DNA of 64,000 nt from Alkaliflexus imshenetskii DSM 15055 (GTDB taxonomy: Bacteria > Bacteroidota > Bacteroidia > Bacteroidales > Marinilabiliaceae), in assembly GCF_000517065.1 (NCBI RefSeq), contig NZ_KI912105.1:2056820-2120819 (forward strand). The letters run 5' to 3'. A program made the position numbers and the translations under genes. Of the stretch, positions 25,649 through 33,564 are shown piece after piece. Numbering within the stretch: the stretch's first letter is position 1; every line of letters begins with the position of its first letter. The notes under the pieces are model-generated. The model was not told where the DNA came from, did not search any database, and was given only the letters and a program-made list of their open reading frames with translations.

Positions 25649-26971
25649 ATGCAAGAAAATCAAAATGTTGAATGGAAAGAAAATTGGAAAGATGAATATC
25701 TAAAATGGATTTGTGGTTACGCAAATGCATCTGGAGGAAGCATAATTATTGGAAAAAATGATAATGGAGAGATTGTTGAATTAAAGAACACCAAAAAACT
25801 TCTTGAAGATATCCCAAATAAAGTAAGAGACATTCTAGGTATTTTGGTAGATGTTAACCTCCACAAAACAAAAGACGGCAATTTCCTTGAAATCAATGTT
25901 GAGTCACAGCCATTCCCTGTAAATTACAAAGGGCAGTATCATTATCGAAGCGGAAGCACAAAGCAAGAGTTAAAAGGAGCGGCATTGGATATGTTCTTAC
26001 TTGAAAAGAAGGGAAAAAAGTGGGATGGCGTTCCTGTTCTCAATATTTCTGTAAATGATTTAAAGAGCGAAACATTTGAATTTTTCAAAAAAAGGGCAAT
26101 AGTCAGTAAGAGAATTGATGAAAGTATTCTAACAGAGGATAATATCAACATCCTTGAAAATCTGAAACTAACAGAAAAACCATACTTAAAACGCGCATCA
26201 ATATTGCTGTTCCACCCTGACCCAGAAAAATATGTTACCGGAACCTATATAAAGATTGGTTATTTTCAAACAGATACAGAGTTGATATTTCAAGATGAAG
26301 TAAAAGGAAATCTGTTCGAACAAGTAGAGAGAACAATTGAATTACTTTTTACAAAGTATATCAAAGCATTAATCTCGTATGAAGGTATACATCGGGTTGA
26401 AACTTATGAATATCCAAAAGATGCTGTTCGTGAAGCTCTTCTAAATGCTCTCGCACATAAAGATTACTCAAGTAGCACTCCAATTCAAATAAGCGTTTAT
26501 GATGACAAAATTATGATTTGGAATTATGGCCAGTTACCTGAGGATTGGACTGTTGACAATTTAATGCGAAAACATTCATCAATTCCTTACAATCCAGATA
26601 TTGCAAATGCATTTTTCAGAGCAGGTTATGTTGAATCTTGGGGACGAGGAACAATAAAAATCATAGAACAATGCAAAATGCACAATTTACCAAAGCCTGA
26701 TTTTCAGAATATAGGCAAAGATTTTTGGGTTATCTTTAAGAAGGATATTTATAATAATGAATCCTTGCAAAAGTTAAAGCTTAATGAAAGACAGATTAAA
26801 GCTGTACTGTTTGTAAAAGAAAAGGGAGAAATCTCAAATAAAGATTATCAAGAAATATGTAAAGTTTCGAAAGGAACTGCGACAAAAGAATTACGGGAAC
26901 TTATCGAGGAATTTAATATATTAGAAAGAAAAGGCAACGTTGGTGCTGGGACAGTTTATGTAATAAAATAA
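25649..26971 (+). CDS. AlbA_2 (Schlafen-like) and HATPase_c_4 domain regulator with C-terminal HTH
   Basis: 440 residues. N-terminal AlbA_2 domain, about 5-120: VEWKENWKDEYLKWICGYAN, then ASGGSIIIGKNDNGEIV and YHYRSGSTKQEL (the usual G..Y.R.GS). A GHKL-type ATPase-like domain follows at about 240-350: DAVREALLNALAHKDYSS, IMIWNYGQLPEDW, and the glycine-rich YVESWGRGTIKIIEQC. The last 65 residues look like a winged helix (ISNKDYQEICKVSKGTATKEL). Such proteins are annotated as transcriptional regulators or as parts of mobile and defence cargo; their activity is poorly known. The gene is visibly AT-richer than its neighbours and stands alone, with tandem repeats right after its stop, so lateral acquisition is likely. 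Confidence 0.85.
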   Translation: MQENQNVEWKENWKDEYLKWICGYANASGGSIIIGKNDNGEIVELKNTKKLLEDIPNKVRDILGILVDVNLHKTKDGNFLEINVESQPFPVNYKGQYHYRSGSTKQELKGAALDMFLLEKKGKKWDGVPVLNISVNDLKSETFEFFKKRAIVSKRIDESILTEDNINILENLKLTEKPYLKRASILLFHPDPEKYVTGTYIKIGYFQTDTELIFQDEVKGNLFEQVERTIELLFTKYIKALISYEGIHRVETYEYPKDAVREALLNALAHKDYSSSTPIQISVYDDKIMIWNYGQLPEDWTVDNLMRKHSSIPYNPDIANAFFRAGYVESWGRGTIKIIEQCKMHNLPKPDFQNIGKDFWVIFKKDIYNNESLQKLKLNERQIKAVLFVKEKGEISNKDYQEICKVSKGTATKELRELIEEFNILERKGNVGAGTVYVIK

Positions 26972-26977
26972 AAAACG

Positions 26978-27009
26978 AATTGGATAATAATTGGATAAAT
27001 TGGATAATC
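26978..27009. repeat. Three 11-base tandem repeats after the AlbA gene
   Basis: AATTGGATAAT, AATTGGATAAA and a shifted TTGGATAATC run head to tail, starting 6 bases after the AlbA gene stop. They could be a junction scar or simple slippage. Confidence 0.6.
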
Positions 27010-27368
27010 TGATAAACCCCAGCCCACAATAGTGTGAATAACCAATGGCTTTGGTTCGGCTAAAAAGTAACCCTTCTGCCCCGCCTTATTTTCTGTAACG
27101 CCGGACAAAGACGCAGCTCGCAAAAAGCCACTGATCATACATAGGTGCATTACATTCGAACAGATTCATGACCTTACTCGAAAGGTTAAAAGTAATTCAA
27201 ACCACATTGATTTCCAAGCCGATTCACACGACCCAAACAGAATGCACCCAGAGAAACAGCAGAACCCTTCTCAGAGGAGTGTCAGCTACATCAGGATTTT
27301 TTTTGTTGCCGACAATCTTTACCTTTACAACTCAATATCAATGACAATAATCCACAAACCATTCATCA
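27010..27368. other. Intergenic region before the YfhO gene
   Basis: About 360 bases without a supported gene. A minus-strand frame inside it (27150-26956) has no recognisable product. The composition changes abruptly from the AT-rich AlbA gene to a more GC-rich stretch (27030-27130). I see no inverted repeats, attachment-site duplication or RNA fold that I can support. Confidence 0.4.
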
Positions 27369-29858
27369 ATGATTGAAAAATTAAAACCTTTCGGACCATA
27401 CCTGGCCGCTATTGGATTCTTTATCGTACTGACTTTTGCCTATTTCAGTCCGGTGCTCGAAGGAAGGGCATTGCCACAGATGGACAACACCCATGCCATC
27501 GGGATGGCCAAAGAACTGGCAGACCATGAGTCACAAACCGGCGAAAAGGCACAATGGACCAACTCTATGTTTGGTGGGATGCCGGCTTATCAAATCAAAG
27601 CCGACTCCTCTGCAAACCTTTTCAGTTATGTGAACCGCTATTCGAGGCTGGGTCTTCCCTATCATACCGCAGCCATACTGTTTCTCTATCTGGCAGGTTT
27701 TTTCATTCTCATGAGAAGCATGGGTTTCAATCACTGGCTCAGTGTGGTAGGAAGTGTGGCTTTTGCATTTGGCTCCTACAATCTGATTATCATCATTGCC
27801 GGACACATCACAAAGGCTTACGCCATTGCGCTGATGGCTCCGGTTTTGGGTGGTATGCTCTATACCTATAACAAAAACAAATGGGGCGGTGCACTTTTCA
27901 CCACAGTGGCACTGGGAGCCGAAATAGCCTACAACCATGTTCAGATTACCTACTATCTGGCACTTCTGGTTTTGATATTGGTGTTGGATAAACTCTCGCG
28001 CGCCATTGCCAACAACACACTGCCTGATTTCATTCACCGCACAGGTTTGTTGGTTGCCGCAGCTCTTTTGGCTGTGTTGCCAAATATCACCAACCTTTGG
28101 ACCACCTACGAATATGGACGCGAAAGCATTCGTGGAAAATCAGGCCTGATGGAGGAAGAGACAGCAAAAAAAGTAAGTGGTCTGGATCCCGACTATGCAT
28201 TTGCCTGGAGCTATGGCAAAGCAGAAACACTTACGCTTCTCATTCCAAACTTTAAAGGAGGCGCTTCTGAGCCCATTGGTAATAATGAGTCGGTTATCAG
28301 TAACGTGGATGATCGATTGCGTTCCATCGTGGCAGAACAGTCACAATACTGGGGCGGAAAACCATTTACCAGTGGCCCTGTATATGCTGGTGCCATCATC
28401 TGTTTCCTGTTTGTATTGGCGCTCTTCTTTTACAAAGGAAGAGAAAAATGGTGGCTATTGGCCGGTACCGTTCTCTCTATTCTTTTGGCATGGGGCCATA
28501 ATCTGGAATGGTTCAACATGCTCATGTTTAACCACTTTCCTCTATACAACAAGTTCCGTACGGTGGAGATGGCACTCGTCATCGCCTCACTCACCATTCC
28601 GGTGCTCGCGCTTTTGGGGCTGAAAGAAGTTGTTGACAACCCATCAATTATCAAAGAAAAAACAACCTGGTTCATGCTTTCGCTGGGACTTACCGGCGGT
28701 GTGGCGCTTCTCTTTTATCTGTTCCCGGGTATCCTTAGCTTTATCAATGCCCACGAGCTAAACGCCCTCACAGCACAGAAAATGGCCAATCCCGATCAGG
28801 CGGCCATGATTGACTTGTTCATTCAGGAGCTGAAATTTGCCCGTATGGCATTGCTTAAAGCAGATGCTTTCCGCACGCTCATTTTCATTGCCCTTGGCAG
28901 TGGCTCGCTCTGGTTTATGGCCATGGAACGCATCTCAGCCAAATATGTGGTGCCGGGACTACTGTTACTTATTCTGGTAGATTTATGGGGCGTTGACAGA
29001 CGTTATCTTAACAACGACCACTTTGTGCCTGCGCGCCAAATGCGCCAGCTCTTTACGCCTACGCAAGCAGATTTGGAAATACTCAAAGATAAAGACCCAA
29101 ATTTTAGAGTTTTCTCCATCTATCGAAATCCGTTTAATGAGGTACATACCAGCTATTTCCATAAATCAATTGGCGGATATCATGGTGCCAAATTGCAGCG
29201 CTATCAGGATGTGATTGATCGCTACCTACAGCACGATGCACGCGGCATGATGACTCTATTGCAACGTAGCAGCAATGTCAATGATTTGGCAGATGTTTTG
29301 GCCGAAATGCCTGCCATAAATATGCTCAACACCCGCTACATTGTATTTCATCCTGAAATGGAACCCTTTCAGAATCCTCATGCCATGGGTAATGTCTGGA
29401 TTGTGAACGAGATACGCACGGTTTCAACTTACAAAGAGGAGATTGACGCCCTGCTGGAAGAAGACCTCCACAACACGGCCATTGTGCACAATGAGTTTGC
29501 CGACATCCTTCAGTATCAAACTGTAGGTACAGAGGGCGGAAGCATAGAGCTTACATCCTACTCTCCTGAAGTTCTGAAGTACTCGGCTTCATTGGCTTCG
29601 CCCCAATTGGCGGTTTTCAGTGAAATTTTTTATACCGGCGGATGGAAAGCCTTCGTGAATGGTTCTGAAGTACCCATTATAAGAGCCAACTACCTTCTGC
29701 GCGCCATCTTTGTTCCGGCTGGAAACAGTGAAATAGAATTCCGCTTTGAACCCACCTCCTACCGATACGGAAAAATGGTTGCCACCATTGGTTCAATATT
29801 GGTGCTATTACTTGTTGTACTCTACTTCTGGAGACGAAAACAACACACTGAAATATAA
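27369..29858 (+). CDS. YfhO family membrane protein
   Basis: 829 residues. The N-terminal two thirds hold about 12 hydrophobic helices (for example AIGFFIVLTFAYFSP, HTAAILFLYLAGFFILM, YLALLVLILVLDKL), with an early acidic loop QMDNTHAIGMAKELADH and QWTNSMFGGMPAYQ, a GT-C-like layout. A soluble C-terminal domain from about 590 carries NFRVFSIYRNPF and IGGYHGAKLQRYQD, and a last helix sits near 805-822. B. subtilis YfhO is implicated in glycosylating lipoteichoic acid, so a lipid-linked sugar transferase is plausible; the acceptor in a Gram-negative cell is unknown. It is a single gene ending at a strong terminator. Confidence 0.88.
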   Translation: MIEKLKPFGPYLAAIGFFIVLTFAYFSPVLEGRALPQMDNTHAIGMAKELADHESQTGEKAQWTNSMFGGMPAYQIKADSSANLFSYVNRYSRLGLPYHTAAILFLYLAGFFILMRSMGFNHWLSVVGSVAFAFGSYNLIIIIAGHITKAYAIALMAPVLGGMLYTYNKNKWGGALFTTVALGAEIAYNHVQITYYLALLVLILVLDKLSRAIANNTLPDFIHRTGLLVAAALLAVLPNITNLWTTYEYGRESIRGKSGLMEEETAKKVSGLDPDYAFAWSYGKAETLTLLIPNFKGGASEPIGNNESVISNVDDRLRSIVAEQSQYWGGKPFTSGPVYAGAIICFLFVLALFFYKGREKWWLLAGTVLSILLAWGHNLEWFNMLMFNHFPLYNKFRTVEMALVIASLTIPVLALLGLKEVVDNPSIIKEKTTWFMLSLGLTGGVALLFYLFPGILSFINAHELNALTAQKMANPDQAAMIDLFIQELKFARMALLKADAFRTLIFIALGSGSLWFMAMERISAKYVVPGLLLLILVDLWGVDRRYLNNDHFVPARQMRQLFTPTQADLEILKDKDPNFRVFSIYRNPFNEVHTSYFHKSIGGYHGAKLQRYQDVIDRYLQHDARGMMTLLQRSSNVNDLADVLAEMPAINMLNTRYIVFHPEMEPFQNPHAMGNVWIVNEIRTVSTYKEEIDALLEEDLHNTAIVHNEFADILQYQTVGTEGGSIELTSYSPEVLKYSASLASPQLAVFSEIFYTGGWKAFVNGSEVPIIRANYLLRAIFVPAGNSEIEFRFEPTSYRYGKMVATIGSILVLLLVVLYFWRRKQHTEI

Positions 29859-29879
29859 CTAGTTACTAAACATACATTA

Positions 29880-29922
29880 AAAAGCCCCGGCAAACTGTAT
29901 GGTACAGTTTGCCGGGGCTTTT
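29880..29922. terminator. Strong bidirectional terminator
   Basis: A perfect 20-base stem (29880-29899 with 29903-29922, core GCCCCGGCAAACTG) with a TGG loop and A/T flanks that give T-runs on both strands. It lies 22 bases after the YfhO stop and 37 bases beyond the convergent gene's stop. Confidence 0.93.
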
Positions 29923-29959
29923 GATTATAAACACGATGTTGAAAATCGATTGACAGCTA

Positions 29960-30904
29960 CTATTTCAAGGGCACACCAGCTTTTTGAAGAATGGCACTGC
30001 ACTCCTGCCTCATAATAGCAAGCTCACTCTCTATCTTGATGATTTTGGAATTGAGCCCTTGCAACATAGCCTCAAGAGAATTGAGTGTTTTTCGCACAAA
30101 AAAGGCTGATAATTTGATTTTATGCTCCTCCACCCAGTCGATGATAAGGTTATTGAAAAAAGTGTCTTTAAAGCCAGTAATTGATTCAAAATGCAAGGCC
30201 AAATCTCTTCCGGGAGCAAACTCTCCAAGTTCATTCTTGAAGGCGCAAAGCAACATATGTGCCTCCACGGCGTGACTGAGTATTTCGATGGATGCATTTT
30301 CAGGCTTTAAGAACTCCTCCATATCGGCAGTGCCGCCCCAAACCACAACTTCTTTCAGGTTTCTGTTGAGCGAAACCAATTGATGTCGCGCCATCTCACC
30401 CAAATCAAAAGCAGAGCGCGCTTCCTTTAAATCGGCTTGTAAATTCTCTATTTTAAACAGATAGGCAACCAAACTAACGGCTTTGGCATCATCCACACCG
30501 GAGACAAACTTCTCGAATTGTTTTTTCAACTTTCGCTCGGAGGTTTCAAGCGCTTTAACCGAAACCTCTTCATGGGACATGTAACCTACGCGTTGCGACA
30601 AATACGCTATAACCTGTGCGCCGGCAAGTTGATTCAGCTTGGCAAAAAGAAGCGACATTCGTGTGGGAAGTTTTCCAGGCGTAGCAGAGCCCAACATATT
30701 ATAAAAAAGGAGATTTAACGGCAGTGTTTCTCCAGAATGAGCCCCATAACCCACCTTCTTTAATCGGGTTTCTGCTTTTCGAAAGGCTCTTTGTTCTTCT
30801 TTGAGGGCAACAAAGCATCTATCATAAAGACGCTTTTGATGAATACGTAAACGAATAACCCTTCTTGTTTCAGAGATCTGTTGTTGAAAATCATGAAACA
30901 TCAT
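29960..30904 (-). CDS. Unrecognised cytosolic helical protein
   Basis: About 314 residues, without signal peptide or membrane segments. It is mostly alpha-helical: an N-terminal basic helix (ISETRRVIRLRIHQKRLYDR), a central helical region, and a C-terminal coiled coil (LEAMLQGLNSKIIKIESELA) ending just before the stop. A conserved-looking loop GYGAHSGETLPLNLLFYNML is near residue 50. The start could be 30904, 30901 or, less likely, 30937. It is isolated between a terminator and an empty 318-base gap. I do not recognise the family. Confidence 0.6.
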   Translation of the reverse strand: MMFHDFQQQISETRRVIRLRIHQKRLYDRCFVALKEEQRAFRKAETRLKKVGYGAHSGETLPLNLLFYNMLGSATPGKLPTRMSLLFAKLNQLAGAQVIAYLSQRVGYMSHEEVSVKALETSERKLKKQFEKFVSGVDDAKAVSLVAYLFKIENLQADLKEARSAFDLGEMARHQLVSLNRNLKEVVVWGGTADMEEFLKPENASIEILSHAVEAHMLLCAFKNELGEFAPGRDLALHFESITGFKDTFFNNLIIDWVEEHKIKLSAFFVRKTLNSLEAMLQGLNSKIIKIESELAIMRQECSAILQKAGVPLK

Positions 30905-31222
30905 ACGCTCATTATTTATCGGTTTAGGGGTAAGCAATTTTATATGCTTAAAAAATCAACTATCTGATATTACAGCTGATAAACTTTAACAGCCAACACA
31001 CATTAGGTAACCATTTCGGTTAAGTATCCATACAATTCCAACTGGTTCTGGTTAACAAAACAAAAATCTTCAAAATATGTTTAGTAAGACTCCTATCTGC
31101 CTGTTTGATAGCCACATAACCAGGCCACACAAACAGAGGTAACCATATTTCAATTCAGGAGCCCAAATATAATAAAATGCTAAAACATTGTTATTCTTAT
31201 TGTTTACTTTTTCGTCAATTTT
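30905..31222. other. Intergenic region between the helical protein and GT2 genes
   Basis: 318 bases with no supported gene. A minus-strand TATATTTG (31171-31164) fits a -7 promoter element, but no -33 partner is seen at the right distance. No terminator hairpin was found for the GT2 gene ending at 31223. Confidence 0.3.
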
Positions 31223-31990
31223 TCAAAACCGACCATGCTTAACAAAATAATAAATAAACTTTAAAGAGATTGGAACGTGATGAATGATAGTGCTTACAAT
31301 ACCATAATTCTTCACCATAATATGAAAACGTTCGCGCAATCCGGGCAAAATATTTTTTTTCGTTAGTCCGCCATCCAGAAACCGCGACAGCACAATATTT
31401 GTATTTTCAACTTGGTGTGAATTTCTGAGCGCAGAAAGAAGCCACTCATAATCAGCTGAGAAGCGATACTTTAAATTATACTTGCCACATACGCGCCGAT
31501 GCACTATCACTGATTGATGGCTTACCAGCATACCACGCTTAAAATCTTTCCAGGTAAGCTTGGCGGGTGGCGATAGTCTTCTCAAACCCAAGGCCTTTCC
31601 GTCCTCATCCACAATAACGGTTTCTCCGTAATATACATCTGCACCCAATCTAGATCTAAACACATCGAAAAGGGTTTCCGCACTCTCAATTTCATCGCCA
31701 GAATTGATAAACCAGAAATAATCACCGGTTGCGTGAGCCATTCCTTTATTCATGGCATCATAAAGTCCTTTGTCAAGCTCGCTAATAAAACAGGAAACCT
31801 TTTCAATATATTTTTGCACAACCGCATGTGTACCATCATTACTGCCTCCATCCACAATCAGATACTCAAGATTTGGATAGGTTTGCGACAAAATGCTTTT
31901 GATGGTTCGTTCGATGGTGGTTTCACCATTGAACACCACCGTGATGACTGAAACTTTTGGAAATGCAATTATCTGCTCGCCGCTCTCCAT
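31223..31990 (-). CDS. Glycosyltransferase family 2
   Basis: About 255 residues, GT-A fold. It opens with KVSVITVVFNGETTIERTI, then LEYLIVDGGSNDGTHAVV (first Asp of the nucleotide site), ISELDKGLYDAMNKGMAHA, and the DxD-equivalent FINSGDEI. This 'DGGSNDGT ... KGLYDAMNKG' pattern is typical of GT2 enzymes that add sugars during exopolysaccharide or O-antigen synthesis (WcaA/WcaE-like). The start at 31990 (MESGEQ) follows the upstream GT4 stop by one base; an ATG at 32011 is the alternative. Together they form a two-gene glycan unit. Confidence 0.86.
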   Translation of the reverse strand: MESGEQIIAFPKVSVITVVFNGETTIERTIKSILSQTYPNLEYLIVDGGSNDGTHAVVQKYIEKVSCFISELDKGLYDAMNKGMAHATGDYFWFINSGDEIESAETLFDVFRSRLGADVYYGETVIVDEDGKALGLRRLSPPAKLTWKDFKRGMLVSHQSVIVHRRVCGKYNLKYRFSADYEWLLSALRNSHQVENTNIVLSRFLDGGLTKKNILPGLRERFHIMVKNYGIVSTIIHHVPISLKFIYYFVKHGRF

Positions 31991-31991
31991 A

Positions 31992-33248
31992 CTACCGGAG
32001 TAATGATTCATACAGAGCCATATATTTACGTGAAACAATCTCTGGTGTAAAATGTTGCAGCACCTTTTCTCGCGCCTTTGAACGAAACATCTGTTCGTCG
32101 CATTTAAAAAGAAGCGTATCGATGCTATCAGCCAAACCTGTTGCATCACCCGGCGCGGATAGAAATCCGTTGATGCCGTGGGTAACCATTTCGGGCACCC
32201 CTCCAATGCGAAATGCAACAATTGGCGTGCCACAAGCCAACGATTCCATTACCGTGTTTGGAAGATTATCTTCAAGCGATGGAAGCACAAATACATCTGC
32301 TGCCGAATATAAACTAACCAACACGTTAGGGTCGGTTATATAATTCATTAAGTGAACACGAAACGGCAACTTGGCCACAAGCTGATCCGAGGCTTTTCCG
32401 AACATCACCAACTCAATCTGGTTGGATTTACCCCTCTCCGAAAGTTTCTCCATTGCTTTAAGAAGATGTACCATGCCCTTTCGTGGATCGGTCACATTGG
32501 CCGCTCCAAAAAGAATAATTTTCTTATCAGACGGCAACCCAAGTCCTAAACGGGCTGCTTCACGTGGAACCGGCTTAAAAAAATCTGTATCTATCGGATT
32601 GGGAATAGATGTAATATCCGTATTTTCAGTAAGGGTGGCGCGTTTTGCCTCCGATGCGAGCCAGCTGCTGCATGCTACCAGAGAGAGCTTCCCATTCTGA
32701 TAAACCTCCCGCTTTCTATTATGTTGAATGAATGACAGGTCTCCAGCTGATGCGTCACGGATAACAGGACAATTGCCACACTTTATCTGAAACCCGACAC
32801 AAGAGCCTGCATAATGACAGCCGCCGGTAAAACTCCACATGTCGTGAAGTGTCCAAACCACCGGCTTTCCTAATAGCAGCAGCTTTTCTAGCCCCCGCAA
32901 TGATAAAAAGCCCTGATTAAACCAATGTAGATGAATGATATCTGATTCTTTAACAAGATGATGCTTGCTTAAATCAAAACCTTTACGTGAAGTAGAAAAG
33001 GCAAACCTTGTGGCACGACCCTTCTCATGCGGAATGAAACCAGCTACTTCGTATAAAAAGTTATAGAGCAAGCGAGCCTTACCCCTGCGCGATTCAGCAA
33101 CAGATGTCACCCAGTTATTTGTACTCTTTTTCTCCGCCACCAACATAGAAGTATCCACTTCCATTGTTCTTAACGCATTAACAATGCGCGATGCGGCCAC
33201 AGCAGCACCTCCGGTTACGTCACTTTTATTGATATGTAATACGCGCAT
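31992..33248 (-). CDS. Glycosyltransferase family 4 (WcaL/WcaC-like)
   Basis: About 418 residues, GT-B fold. The N-terminal domain opens MRVLHINKSDVTGGAAVAAS (the GGA loop of colanic acid GT4 enzymes), then DIIHLHWFNQGFLSL and VVWTLHDMWSFTGGCHYAGSC, followed by a cysteine pair in IKCGNCPV. The C-terminal domain has SIPNPIDTDFFKP, KIILFGAANVTDPRKG and the donor-binding VFVLPSLEDNLPNTVMESLACGTPIVAFRIGG region (E-x7-E). The substrate is probably a nucleotide sugar for an exopolysaccharide. The start is placed at 33248, five codons inside the open frame. It is tightly coupled to the following GT2 gene. Confidence 0.88.
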   Translation of the reverse strand: MRVLHINKSDVTGGAAVAASRIVNALRTMEVDTSMLVAEKKSTNNWVTSVAESRRGKARLLYNFLYEVAGFIPHEKGRATRFAFSTSRKGFDLSKHHLVKESDIIHLHWFNQGFLSLRGLEKLLLLGKPVVWTLHDMWSFTGGCHYAGSCVGFQIKCGNCPVIRDASAGDLSFIQHNRKREVYQNGKLSLVACSSWLASEAKRATLTENTDITSIPNPIDTDFFKPVPREAARLGLGLPSDKKIILFGAANVTDPRKGMVHLLKAMEKLSERGKSNQIELVMFGKASDQLVAKLPFRVHLMNYITDPNVLVSLYSAADVFVLPSLEDNLPNTVMESLACGTPIVAFRIGGVPEMVTHGINGFLSAPGDATGLADSIDTLLFKCDEQMFRSKAREKVLQHFTPEIVSRKYMALYESLLR

Positions 33249-33564
33249 AGCTCTGGATTTCAAATTTGAACATATTGCAACTGCAAAAATATAAATAGAC
33301 TAAAAATACAACTCGCTTAATTGTATTCTAAAACATACAACTAACATTGTGTTGGCTTGATGTGAGCAATCACAATGAACCAAAGTCTCTCAAAGATAAA
33401 GCAATAATTTACAAATACCGGACAGGTAACCACTCTTAACGCTGTTTAAACATGTAATTCTCCCTCATAATTTGTAATTTGGCTCTCTTAAACTGCCTCA
33501 AAAAACACTATTACAATAAGTCATCGATTACAAAAGTTAATATCAAACACAGAAATAAACACAC
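33249..33564. other. Divergent intergenic region before polA
   Basis: 316 AT-rich bases separating the GT4 gene (minus) from polA (plus). It must hold both promoters, but no exact TAnnTTTG with a proper -33 partner was found. No small gene or RNA fold seen. Confidence 0.35.

Noticed and set aside
25649-27368. The AlbA region as an insertion sequence or integron
   Set aside because: No transposase, integrase or terminal inverted repeats were found; only composition and short repeats suggest transfer.
32022-32037. ATATTTACGTGAAACA near the GT4 gene end as parS
   Set aside because: The right half is perfect but the left half is lost (four mismatches).
32556-32571. TGCTTCACGTGGAACC in the GT4 gene as parS
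   Set aside because: Three mismatches including the symmetric arm; not called.
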